Origin: Chloroflexi bacterium RBG_16_64_32
GTDB lineage: Bacteria > Chloroflexota > Dehalococcoidia > SM23-28-2 > RBG-16-64-32
DNA length: 23,765 bases
Reading direction: 5' to 3'
NCBI GenBank assembly: GCA_001795235.1
Contig: MGNZ01000037.1
Coordinates: 3,822 to 27,586 of the forward strand
Both the position numbers and the translations under genes were made by a program. Positions 1 to 7,415 of the stretch are shown piece by piece. The notes under the pieces are model-generated. The model was given only the letters and a program-made list of their open reading frames with translations, was not told the DNA's origin and made no database searches. How positions within the stretch are numbered: the stretch's first letter is position 1; each line of letters begins with the position of its first letter.

Positions 1-958
1 CGCGAGCCGACCTGGTGGATCGAGCCGGCGGCGCCGCGGCACACCAGCAGGCCGTCGGCCCGGATGCGCGCCGTCTGCCGCCGCCGGCCGCGAAAGTAGA
101 GACGCTGACCGGGTCGCAGCAGGCCTTGCTCGAGCAGAGCTCCGAACGGAAGGCGCGCCAGGCGGCGCGGCTCGGGGGCCTCGAGCAGCGTCTCATCGGA
201 CGGCGCCGACGGAACACCTTCGATACGGGAGCGGGCGACATCGATGTAGCGCGGCTCGCGCTCGATGCCGATCCAGTTGCGGCCGAGCCGCTTGGCGACG
301 GCCCCGGTCGTCCCGGAACCGAAGAACGGATCGAGCACGACGTCGCCCGGCCGGGTCGAGGCCAGGAGCACGCGGTAAAGGAGCCCCTCCGGCTTCTGCG
401 TCGCATGGGCCTTGGACCCGTTCCGCTGCAGCCGCTCCGACCCATTGCAGATCGGCAGGAGCCAATCGCTGCGCATTTGCAGACCGTCATTGAGCGCTTT
501 CATCGCGTGGTGCTGGAAGGTGTAGCGCGCCCGGCGGGACGGCACGGCCCACAGCAGCGTCTCGTGAGCGTTGGTGAAGCGCACCCCGCGGAAGTTCGGC
601 ATGGGGTTGGTCTTGATCCAGATCACATCGTTTAGGATCCAGTAACCCAGATCCTGCAGGATCGCCCCGACGCGGTAGATGTTGTGGTAGGTACCGATGA
701 CCCACAACGAGCCGGTCGGCTTGAGCACCCGTCGGCAGGCCGAGAGCCAGGCCCGCGTGAAGGCGTCGTATTCGGCGAATCCGGCGAAGCGATCCCAGTC
801 GTCATCGACGCCGTCGACCCGGGTTTGATTGGGCCGCCACAGCTCCTGCACAGCTGCAGGTTATAGGGCGGATCGGCGAAGACCAGGTCGACGCACGCCT
901 CCGGCAGACGGCCGAGGACTTCGACGCAGTCGCCCTGGAGGATCTGGTCCAGCGGCAA
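1..958 (-). pseudogene. CcrM-like adenine-specific DNA methyltransferase, frameshifted and partial at left edge
   Basis: This gene encodes a site-specific DNA N6-adenine methyltransferase of the beta class. The catalytic DPPYNLQL motif lies at about 851-874, and the AdoMet-binding motif DPFFGSGTTG comes later, near 310-335; that order (DPPY, recognition region, FGSG) defines the beta class. The tail (PFGALLEQGLLRPGQRLYF, then SIHQVGS at the edge) resembles the C-terminal RAMA-type domain of CcrM/HinfI-like enzymes, which methylate GANTC; that specificity is inferred. The chosen start is TTG at 958, preceded by GAGAGG; the ATG at 1024 would add 22 unlike residues. After DPPYNLQL the frame is lost: the expected continuation (QELWRPNQTRVDGVDDDWD) is in another frame. 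Two extra bases (TG, near 849-850) or one missing base explain this. From about 848 to base 1 the second frame has no stop. Either the gene is a recent pseudogene or the assembly has an error here. Almost the whole protein is present. Confidence 0.82.
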
Positions 959-1027
959 GGCATCCTCTCGACGCCTGGGCGGTCGCGGGTGATTCCTGGC
1001 AGTGCGCGAAGTTCCTCGAGGCACGCG

Positions 1028-1423
1028 CTACTCGACGCACGCCCCGGCCAAGGTCCACCCGGAGTCCGTCCGGGTGAAGCACTCGCAGTAATCCGTGTTC
1101 GCCTCAGGCATCCCGCCGCCCAGGAAATAGAAACCGACCGTGGTCCTGGCGCAGATCTCGTCCTGCGTCGAATTGGGAAGAGGCCGCGTCGACGAGACGC
1201 CGAGCCCCCTGCCCTCGACCCCGCGCAGGATCCAGATCCGCGTCGCCCGATAAGGCTCTGGGGCGTACACGATCTGGCCTTGTTGGTTGAACCAGAGCAG
1301 GAAGAAGAAGGCGCCGGCGCAGATGAGCCCCCCCAGGACGCTCACCACGCATCCCACTCCCGGCGAAAACGGCAGCCGTTCCTCGCGCCGCGGCGCCTGA
1401 TCGGTAGGAGGGGTTCCTTCCAT
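1028..1423 (-). CDS. Small single-pass membrane protein, unknown function
   Basis: This is a hypothetical protein of about 131 residues. It has a short charged N-terminus (about residues 1-20, PTDQAPRREERLP), one strongly hydrophobic segment (about 22-45, containing GAFFFLLWF), and a soluble part of about 85 residues with four cysteines, two of them in YCECF near the C-terminus. This suggests an extracytoplasmic domain held by disulphides. The start at 1423 is preferred because the upstream residues are arginine-rich and look non-coding; the GGAGGG just before it is unusually close, so a start slightly upstream (TTG or ATG) is possible. The gene lies between the methyltransferase and a lipoprotein gene on the same strand, with a gap of about 110 bases to the latter. 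I recognise no family, and no function is proposed. Confidence 0.5.
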   Translation of the reverse strand: MEGTPPTDQAPRREERLPFSPGVGCVVSVLGGLICAGAFFFLLWFNQQGQIVYAPEPYRATRIWILRGVEGRGLGVSSTRPLPNSTQDEICARTTVGFYFLGGGMPEANTDYCECFTRTDSGWTLAGACVE

Positions 1424-1535
1424 GCCCTCCAGTGTAGCCAACTTGCCGCCGCGCGCCAACAGACTCATGCGGCGGAGAATCACAGGAGCCGCCGTAGGCC
1501 GGCGGCTCCCGGGGAACGTCACGATCTGGCGGCGA

Positions 1536-2198
1536 CTACGGCTGCAGAACGACGAAGTCGTCGAAGGCGATATCCGCTCCCGGCTCGTCGAAGGTTCCGG
1601 CGATCAGTCCCACGTCGCCGCTGGAGAAGGCCGAATCGGTGACGGCGTGGAGCTGCTCGCCATTGGCGTACAGCGTCAGGCTGTCGGCGATGCAGTCGGC
1701 GCGGAGGTGGTTGGTGGCCGCGCCCTGGTTGATGGCCTCGGAGGGCGGCCAGCTATCGCTTCCCAGGATCTCCGACGAGCCCCCGGAATACTTCAGGATG
1801 GCGTAGAAGCCGTCGCTGCTGATCAGGAAGGCGTAGAAGTTCTCGATGTCCTGGTAACGGCAGACCAAACCGAAGTCGTTGTCGTCCGGGCCGCCGATCT
1901 TGGTGGCATCCGCCTCGACCTGCACGTCGGTGAAGGACAGCCCTGGATTGGCCCAGCGGTCGAACCGGGCCTGGTCGACGAAGATCCGGTATTGGCCGTT
2001 GTCGTAATCGGTGAGACCCTCGTCCGCCTGGACGCGGTCCCAGCCGCTGTCCGGGTCGGAGAAATCGTCGCTGAAGAGGACGTTGGTGCCGTCCGCCGGC
2101 GGGGCTTCGACCACCGGCCCGCCCAGCGCCGAGCATGCCAGAGTCAGGACGAGGAGCGGGACCAGGAAAAGAGCGAACGAGCGCAGAGGCTTGGCCAT
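1536..2198 (-). CDS. Lipoprotein with a LamG/DUF1080-like beta-sandwich domain
   Basis: This is a secreted lipoprotein of 220 residues. The N-terminus MAKPLRSFALFLVPLLVLTLAC is a type II signal peptide, with the lipobox ending at Cys22. The mature part begins with NVLFSDDFSDPDSGW and continues with alternating strands (YRIFVDQARFDRW, DFGLVCRYQDIENFYAFLISS, LRADCIADSLTLYANGEQL, DVGLIAGTF, IAFDDFVVL). This is the pattern of concanavalin-like jelly-roll domains (LamG/3-keto-disaccharide-hydrolase-like) that bind carbohydrate or act as cell-surface modules. Lipoproteins with a DDFSDPxSGW segment are common in Chloroflexota, which is part of the reason for the taxonomic guess. The start at 2198 is chosen because GGGAGA lies a few bases upstream and the signal peptide begins there; two upstream ATGs (2261, 2210) fit less well. 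Its ligand is unknown. Confidence 0.75.
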   Translation of the reverse strand: MAKPLRSFALFLVPLLVLTLACSALGGPVVEAPPADGTNVLFSDDFSDPDSGWDRVQADEGLTDYDNGQYRIFVDQARFDRWANPGLSFTDVQVEADATKIGGPDDNDFGLVCRYQDIENFYAFLISSDGFYAILKYSGGSSEILGSDSWPPSEAINQGAATNHLRADCIADSLTLYANGEQLHAVTDSAFSSGDVGLIAGTFDEPGADIAFDDFVVLQP

Positions 2199-2333
2199 CG
2201 GGTCTCCCATGTCAGCCGGCCGGCGAGCCAGCCGCGGCCGCCGGCGTTGAGGATGGAGCAAGTTTATCCGGTTTCTCTGGAAGGAAAAGGCGTCTGCGGT
2301 ACCAGTCTCTCGGGGCGCCGGGAGGGGGCTTGC

Positions 2334-2362
2334 TTGACGGCTGGAAATGGCCGGGGTATCCT
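2334..2362 (+). promoter_or_regulatory. Sigma70-type promoter for tRNA-Gly
   Basis: TTGACG at 2334-2339 and TATCCT at 2357-2362 are separated by 17 bases. The expected transcription start would fall a few bases before the tRNA 5' end at 2373, so very little leader would need trimming. Confidence 0.6.
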
Positions 2363-2372
2363 TGGCCTCCGC

Positions 2373-2444
<72 letters not shown>

Positions 2445-2451
2445 CAGGAAG

Positions 2452-2542
2452 CTGTCAGCGCTCAGCCGTCAGCCCTCAGCCGGACCCGGAAGGGGTATTG
2501 TTCTGGCTGACCGCTGGGAGCTGATCGCTGACAGGGTTTTTT
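2452..2542 (+). repeat. Fold-back (REP-like) element followed by T6, possible terminator
   Basis: Between the two tRNA genes, CTGTCAGCGCTCAGC (2452-2466) is matched 14 of 15 by the inverted copy GCTGATCGCTGACAG (2520-2534). The left arm sits in a run of GTCAGC/CTCAGC units typical of short dispersed palindromic repeats. The right arm is followed by GG and six T (2537-2542), so the structure could also end transcription from tRNA-Gly. The loop of about 53 nt is long for a simple terminator, so a mobile palindromic repeat is the likelier origin. Confidence 0.5.
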
Positions 2543-2543
2543 C

Positions 2544-2615
2544 GGCGACGTAGCCAAGTGGTAAGGCAAGGGTCTGCAAAACCCTCATTCGTGGGTTCAA
2601 GTCCCACCGTCGCCT
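2544..2615 (+). tRNA. tRNA-Cys (anticodon GCA), likely integration target
   Basis: A 72-nt cloverleaf can be drawn. The acceptor stem is GGCGACG/CGTCGCC, the D arm is GCC/GGC, the anticodon arm is AGGGT-CTGCAAA-ACCCT with anticodon GCA, and the T arm is GTGGG-TTCAAGT-CCCAC. The discriminator is T and CCA is not encoded. Its 3' part is copied at 19411-19458 and, interrupted, near 21190-21285, so this gene has probably served as an attachment site. Confidence 0.95.
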
Positions 2616-2622
2616 CCTCAAC
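2575..2622 (+). repeat. Putative attL: 3' part of tRNA-Cys plus 7 bases
   Basis: This 48-nt stretch runs from the anticodon loop to just past the tRNA end. By eye it matches 19411-19458 in direct orientation at 43 of 48 positions, with the block from the T loop through CCGTCGCCTCCT nearly unchanged. Intact tRNA at one end and a 3' copy at the other is the classic outcome of integration into a tRNA gene. Confidence 0.5.
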
Positions 2623-2971
2623 GCGAATCGCCTTCCACAACGCACACGGGCCTACCGGACCTGGTGGGCGCGTTTGCCTTGCTGCCTGAGTTGTCCACTT
2701 GGGTACGGGGGCACTCCCCCGAGCGCGCTGATGGAAGGAAAGTTGCGGATCCGTCGCGTCGGACTCCGCCATAATCCCTCTCGGCAAACGCACTGAATCG
2801 GCCCATGGCTGGCGCTAGAGGGATTCGAGCATTCCTTTCCGTACATGCCGGGAGGGCCACGACGTGCTGCTCGTCAACACTCAGCGCATGTTGTAGCTCA
2901 TCCACGGTGGCCGCGCCAACGGCACGCTGGAGCGACGCCCGCAGGTCTATCTCCGCGCCGAAGCCGGCAGT
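2623..2971. other. Non-coding gap with one hairpin
   Basis: About 350 bases lie between tRNA-Cys and the end of the catabolic operon. A hairpin CGGGGG-CACT-CCCCCG (2706-2721) sits downstream of the minus-strand operon and might help end it, though no T-run follows. A minus-strand open frame (about 2618-2905) has no recognisable protein features and overlaps the tRNA, so it is not called. An integrase gene would be expected next to an intact target tRNA; none is present. Confidence 0.5.
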
Positions 2972-4693
2972 TTACGCCCCTGGCGCACGGTGCAACTGGA
3001 GGGCTTCAAGCGTTTCGGGGTGCAGCGTGACTCCGTAGGACCGCTCCGCCTGCTGCAGCGTGAGGTAGCCGTCCTTCACATCCGCCTGGATCATCTCGAC
3101 CGGGCGCTCGAACGGATGCTTGTAGCCGCCGCCGGTTCCAGTCACCAGGCGCGCCAGGTCGCCGCGGCGGAGCGGATAGCGGGTCAGTTTGCCGCTCCAC
3201 ACAACCGGCTCGCTGGAGCCAGCAGGGATGATCGCCGCGCCGTTGGGTGAACCCTGTTGCCCGCCAGCCGCGCCCCAAGGCGGGAATCGATGCCGCCCGA
3301 AGGTCGTGGTCAAAGAGGCCTGTCGGCACAGGATGCGGTAGTCGCGCACCAAGCCACGCCCGCCGCGGTACCGCCCCGCCCCATACGGGACGATGTCCAG
3401 GGCGTACTGCTCGACCAAAACCGGGTAGCGCGTCTCACAAACTTCGACCGGGATGTTGTACGTCTCGCCGTCGCCTTGCGCCACAAGGCCGTTCTCGCCG
3501 TCCTTGTCGGCGCCGGCCCCCCACCCTCCGGCCTGCGGCTCCACCAGGACGAACAGGCGCCCTTCGTCATCGACACCGCTCAGGCTGGTGCCACAGATAC
3601 TCAGAAAGTGTCCCACCGTCAGGCGATCTCGGGCGATAGGATACAGGGCGCGCCACAGCAGGTCTACTGCGGCCGCGCCGGCCTCCCAGTAGGTGGAGAC
3701 CGGGGCCGGTCGCTCGGCCGTGAAGATCGTCCCCATAGGGCACAGGACCTTTACCGGCCGGAAGCAACCCTCGTTGTTGGGGACCTCCGGAGCGGTGATC
3801 GCTTTGAAAACCACCCTGCCGGCCGACTGCAACCGCGCCCAAGTGCCGTTGATTGGCCCCCGCACCTGTGGGGAGGAGCCGGTGAAGTCGGCGGTGAACG
3901 TCTCGCCGTCGATGGTCACCTTGACGCGGATCGGGATGGGGTCGTCGCTCAGCCCGTCGTCGTCCATCCAACCCTCAGCCTGATAGACGCCCCGTGCTAG
4001 CGCCCCCAAGCGCAGGCGGGCGAGGCGCTCGCCATGGTCGAGCATCTCGCCGATGCTCTGGCGGAACTCCATAACCCCGTAACGCTGGCACAGTTCCCGG
4101 ACGCGTGTCTCTCCTGCGCGCAGGGCCGCCACTCCGGCGTAAAGGTCGGAGAGCGTGCTGTCAGGCAGGCGGACATTGGCGGCGATGAGGTCGATTAGGC
4201 TGCCCACCGGCTCGCCGCCGTCGTAGAGCTTGACCGCCGGCAACTGTAGCCCTTCCTGGTAGATTTCCGTGGCGTCGGTCGTCCAGCTGCCGGCCGCCAT
4301 CCCGCCCACTTCCGTCCAGTGCGCCTTATTGGCGGCGAAGGCCACCAGCTCCCCATCCCAGAAGATCGGCCCGATCAGGCACACGTCCGAGAGGTGGGTA
4401 CCCCCGCCGGAATAAGGGTCGTTGGTGGCGTACACGTCACCTGACTTCATCGCCTGCGCGCCGTACTTCTCCAGGATTGAGCGCACTGCAGAAGGCAAGA
4501 CCCCCGTGAAGCCAGGCACGCCCTGCGCCTCGCAGATCAATTCGCTGGCGGGGCTGATCAAGGCACAGGCGTAGTCCAGCACCTCGTAGATGATCGGGCT
4601 CTTGCTGGCCTTCCCCAAACGCACAAACATCTCGTCGGCGGCCGCCCGAAGGCTCTCCTGGAGGATGGTCAGCGTGAAGGGGTCAAACGCCAT
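2972..4693 (-). CDS. Hydantoinase B/oxoprolinase family subunit, copy 1
   Basis: This is a HyuB-family catalytic subunit of 573 residues, the family that partners HyuA in ATP-dependent N-methylhydantoinase, 5-oxoprolinase, caprolactamase and acetone/acetophenone carboxylases. The start MAFDPFTL at 4693 follows GAGAGG; a longer frame to 4765 overlaps the previous gene and looks spurious. Conserved segments are IIYEVLDYACALI (about 34-46), TNDPYSGGGTHLSD (about 90-103), KAHWTEVGGMAAGSW (about 123-137), NNEGCFRPVKVLCPMGT, PAPVSTYWE and GTGGGYKHPFERP. H100, D103 and H125 have the H-x2-D-x21-H spacing of the metal ligands described for the acetone carboxylase HyuB-type subunit, so the site looks intact. 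It is the last gene of the operon, 10 bases after the second HyuB. It is a paralogue of the other two HyuB genes here. Substrate unknown. Confidence 0.9.
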   Translation of the reverse strand: MAFDPFTLTILQESLRAAADEMFVRLGKASKSPIIYEVLDYACALISPASELICEAQGVPGFTGVLPSAVRSILEKYGAQAMKSGDVYATNDPYSGGGTHLSDVCLIGPIFWDGELVAFAANKAHWTEVGGMAAGSWTTDATEIYQEGLQLPAVKLYDGGEPVGSLIDLIAANVRLPDSTLSDLYAGVAALRAGETRVRELCQRYGVMEFRQSIGEMLDHGERLARLRLGALARGVYQAEGWMDDDGLSDDPIPIRVKVTIDGETFTADFTGSSPQVRGPINGTWARLQSAGRVVFKAITAPEVPNNEGCFRPVKVLCPMGTIFTAERPAPVSTYWEAGAAAVDLLWRALYPIARDRLTVGHFLSICGTSLSGVDDEGRLFVLVEPQAGGWGAGADKDGENGLVAQGDGETYNIPVEVCETRYPVLVEQYALDIVPYGAGRYRGGRGLVRDYRILCRQASLTTTFGRHRFPPWGAAGGQQGSPNGAAIIPAGSSEPVVWSGKLTRYPLRRGDLARLVTGTGGGYKHPFERPVEMIQADVKDGYLTLQQAERSYGVTLHPETLEALQLHRAPGA

Positions 4694-4703
4694 GAGACCT
4701 CTC

Positions 4704-6458
4704 TCAGGGTTCGACCGGTCGGCGGCGAGCCCCCTGGCGCAGTCCTTGCGTGGCCTGCAATTCAACGGCCAGGGTAGCGGGGTCGATGACCACGCCGTAG
4801 ATCTTCGCCGCTTGGGCCAAGGTCAGGGTTTCATCACGCACGTCGTCCCGGACACGGGCAGGATCCCGCTCGAACGGTTCCCCGTACCCGCCGCCCGTTC
4901 CGGTGATCAAACGCGCCCGATCGCCGCGCCCAAGCCGGTACCGCGCCAGCTTGCCTCGCCGCACCACCGGCTCGCTCGCGCCGTGGGGGATCACCTCCAC
5001 TGCGTTGGGCGATCCGTCGGCCCCACCCTCGGCGCCCCAAGGCGGGAACTTGAATCGGCCAAAGGTGGCGGTCAGCTCGGCCTGCTCGCACAGTACCCGG
5101 TACTCGCGCACCAACCCGAACCCGCCCCGAAAACGTCCCACGCCGGCAGGCTGAACGGTGTTCAGTGTGAACTGCTCCACGAGGATCGGATAGCGCGTCT
5201 CGCATACCTCGACCGGCATGATGGTCGTTTCGCCGTCGCCCGCAGGGACCATGCCGTTCTGACCGTCGCGGTCGGCCTTCGCCCCCCAACCACCCGCTTG
5301 CGGTTCGACCAAGACGAACTGCCCACGCTGCTCATCCACGCCGCTGACAATCGTGCCGCAGACGCTCAGGTGATGACCGACCGGCAGACGAACCTTTGCG
5401 ATGGGGAAGAGCGCCATCCAGATCAGATCGCTGGCATAGGCCCCCGTCTCCCAATAGGTCGAGACTGGCGCCGGCCGTAAGGCGGTGAAGAGAGTGCCCT
5501 CTGGGCAGATGACCTCTACGGGCCGGAAATAGCCTTCGTTGTTGGGGAATTCGGGATCCGTCGCCTCCTTGAAGATTTCGCGGACGCCCACTTGTAGGCC
5601 GGGCCAGGTGGTGTTGATTGGGCCCACCGTCTGGGGAGCCGAACCTGTGAAATCGGCGGCGAAACGCTGCGGAGTAATGGTGACTTTGACACAAACGCGC
5701 AGCGCTTCGTCCGAAAGGCCGTCGTCGTCGATCCACATCTCGGCCGCGTACTCGCCCGGGGGAAACTCCGCCAAGCGGGCCAGGGCCGCTTGTTCGGCGC
5801 GGTCCAGCATCGAGGCCATCGCCTCGCGCAGCGCTTCGAGCCCGTACTTCTCACAAATGCTCAACATGCCTCGTTCCCCGGCACGCAGGGCGGCGACGCC
5901 CGCGCGGAAGTCACCCAACGTCATGTCGGGAAGGCGCACGTTGGCTCTCAGCAGGTCGATCAAGTCCTGCACCGGCCTGCCCTCTTCCATGATGCGCACA
6001 CCGGGTAACTGGAGCCCCTCCTGGTAGATTTCTCTGGAGTCGGTGGTCCAGCTCCCGGCCGCCATACCGCCCACTTCCGTCCAGTGGGCTTTCTCCACGG
6101 CGAATCCGACGAGGTCACCTCGGAAGAAGATGGGCGCCACCAACACCACATCGGAGAGGTGGGTCCCCCCGCCGCGATACGGGTCATTGGTGGCGAAGAC
6201 GTCCCCTGGGCGCAGTGCCGCGGGGCCGAACTTTTCGGAGATGTCTTTGGCGGCGAAGCTCAGGCAGCCGATGAAGCCCGGCACACCCGCCGCCTCGGCG
6301 ATCAACTCCCCCTGAGCCGTGACCAGCCCGCAGGCCATGTCGAGCACCTCATAAATGATCGGGCTCTGGGCGGTCCGGCCGAGGGTGACGAACATCTCTT
6401 CGGCGGAGGCGCGCAGCATCTCGCCGATGATCTCGACGGTGAAGGGGTCGGTCCTCAC
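4704..6458 (-). CDS. Hydantoinase B/oxoprolinase family subunit, copy 2
   Basis: This is a 584-residue HyuB paralogue. I place the start at GTG 6458 (VRTDPFTVEI): the GTGA there overlaps the TGA of the racemase gene, a sign of translational coupling. The residues upstream of it in the longer frame are simply the racemase end read in another frame. Family landmarks are IIYEVLDMACGLV (about 34-46), TNDPYRGGGTHLSD (about 90-103), EKAHWTEVGGMAAGSW, NNEGYFRPVEVICPEGT, APVSTYWETGAYASDLIW and GTGGGYGEPFERDP. H100, D103 and H125 occupy the same positions as in copy 1. It should form a heteromeric enzyme with HyuA and perform ATP-dependent amide or imide hydrolysis, or a related carboxylation. Similar length and collinear motifs point to tandem duplication followed by divergence. 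Confidence 0.9.
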   Translation of the reverse strand: MRTDPFTVEIIGEMLRASAEEMFVTLGRTAQSPIIYEVLDMACGLVTAQGELIAEAAGVPGFIGCLSFAAKDISEKFGPAALRPGDVFATNDPYRGGGTHLSDVVLVAPIFFRGDLVGFAVEKAHWTEVGGMAAGSWTTDSREIYQEGLQLPGVRIMEEGRPVQDLIDLLRANVRLPDMTLGDFRAGVAALRAGERGMLSICEKYGLEALREAMASMLDRAEQAALARLAEFPPGEYAAEMWIDDDGLSDEALRVCVKVTITPQRFAADFTGSAPQTVGPINTTWPGLQVGVREIFKEATDPEFPNNEGYFRPVEVICPEGTLFTALRPAPVSTYWETGAYASDLIWMALFPIAKVRLPVGHHLSVCGTIVSGVDEQRGQFVLVEPQAGGWGAKADRDGQNGMVPAGDGETTIMPVEVCETRYPILVEQFTLNTVQPAGVGRFRGGFGLVREYRVLCEQAELTATFGRFKFPPWGAEGGADGSPNAVEVIPHGASEPVVRRGKLARYRLGRGDRARLITGTGGGYGEPFERDPARVRDDVRDETLTLAQAAKIYGVVIDPATLAVELQATQGLRQGARRRPVEP

Positions 6459-7243
6459 GCCGTCACTTGCTGCCCGGGCAAGCGCGTTCCCATAGGCGCA
6501 GGTTGGCGAAACAGACCCCAGCCTTCGATCTCTTGTCGCGGCGGCGCCTCGCTGCCCCACACCCGGCTCGGATGCCAGCCGAATCGCTCGGCCAATTCGG
6601 CCAGGAACTCGGCGTACTTGAACGGGGCGGTGACGGCGTCGATCACAGGCACGCCCAGCTCATCCTGCATCTGGCGATGGAATCCGTATTCGGCTGTGCA
6701 CCCAAGGATGAGCACCTCAGCGCCGTCGTCTTGGACCGCCTTGCGCCCCTCGGTCAGCAGGCGCTCGCAGGTGCGATCGTGATCGGTCTGGAAGTCGTGG
6801 ACACCCAGCTCGAGGGGACGCATCGAAACCATCCGGTGACCGTGTCCGTAGAGGTGTACGTTCTCGGTCATCTTGGGAATCCATTTGCGGCGCCCCACCA
6901 GAACGGAGAAGGTGTTTCCCAGATTGCTGGCGATGGCCGTCGCCGACTGACAGGGGGCGGTGACGACCGCGCGACGGGAGATCTCGCGCGCCTCGCGCAA
7001 CCCCACGTCATAGAAGCAGCCGATGACGATGGCATCGTACTCGAGGGAGGCCTCATAGGCAATCCTCACCAGGTCGCCGATGACGAGGCCTTCATAAGCG
7101 TGGTATTCGACGTGTTTGGGCCGGTCGGGAGGGAGGGAGATGGCGTCCACCTGCGTGCCCTCCCGTTTGGCTTCTTCGAGGATCTTGAGCATGTCGGGTG
7201 TGAAGACATCGGTCCCGATCGGATCAATCCACAGGACGCGCAT
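6455..7243 (-). CDS. Asp/Glu/hydantoin racemase family protein
   Basis: This is a 262-residue cofactor-independent racemase-family protein. Two cysteines in the expected places, C76 in IVIGCFYDVG and C182 in LILGCTAEYG, correspond to the two catalytic acid/base cysteines of hydantoin and aspartate/glutamate racemases. The N-terminus MRVLWIDPIG and the segment PVIDAVTAPFKYAEFL also fit the family. The start at 7243 is preceded by AGGAAAGGA; the frame's earlier ATG at 7294 adds unlike residues. The gene lies between HyuB copies and overlaps the next gene by four bases. The likely role is to interconvert enantiomers of a cyclic amide or amino-acid substrate so that the Hyu enzyme can use both forms. 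The related maleate isomerase and arylmalonate decarboxylase families share the fold, so the reaction is inferred. Confidence 0.85.
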   Translation of the reverse strand: MRVLWIDPIGTDVFTPDMLKILEEAKREGTQVDAISLPPDRPKHVEYHAYEGLVIGDLVRIAYEASLEYDAIVIGCFYDVGLREAREISRRAVVTAPCQSATAIASNLGNTFSVLVGRRKWIPKMTENVHLYGHGHRMVSMRPLELGVHDFQTDHDRTCERLLTEGRKAVQDDGAEVLILGCTAEYGFHRQMQDELGVPVIDAVTAPFKYAEFLAELAERFGWHPSRVWGSEAPPRQEIEGWGLFRQPAPMGTRLPGQQVTA

Positions 7244-7415
7244 CGCTGGAAATCCTTTCCTGGAAGCCACGGCTCCGCTCGCTATGGACGACATCTGCCC
7301 CGGCCCAAGAAATGCGGGTGCTGTGGCGGACGAGCGGCGTCGGCCTGAGAACCGGGCCGTCCTGCCTCGCGCCCAGACCCGGTTGGGCGGAGCGGCTTAA
7401 CCCTGGGTAGAGCGC
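7244..7415 (-). other. Intercistronic gap with hairpin inside the Hyu operon
   Basis: A spacer of about 170 bases lies between HyuB copy 3 and the racemase, long compared with the other Hyu junctions. CGCCCA (7370-7375) pairs with TGGGCG (7384-7389) shortly after the HyuB stop. No T-run follows, so partial attenuation or mRNA processing is more likely than termination. A second internal promoter cannot be excluded. Confidence 0.35.

Noticed and set aside
2618..2905. Minus-strand frame after the Hyu operon, considered as an integrase or small gene
   Set aside because: No integrase residues (R-H-R-Y pattern), no good ribosome-binding site, and it runs close to the tRNA. Left as non-coding.
4694..4765. 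Upstream start for HyuB copy 1
   Set aside because: The added residues (NCRPRKDCARGLAADRSNP) are unlike the family and overlap the end of copy 2; ATG 4693 has its own ribosome-binding site.
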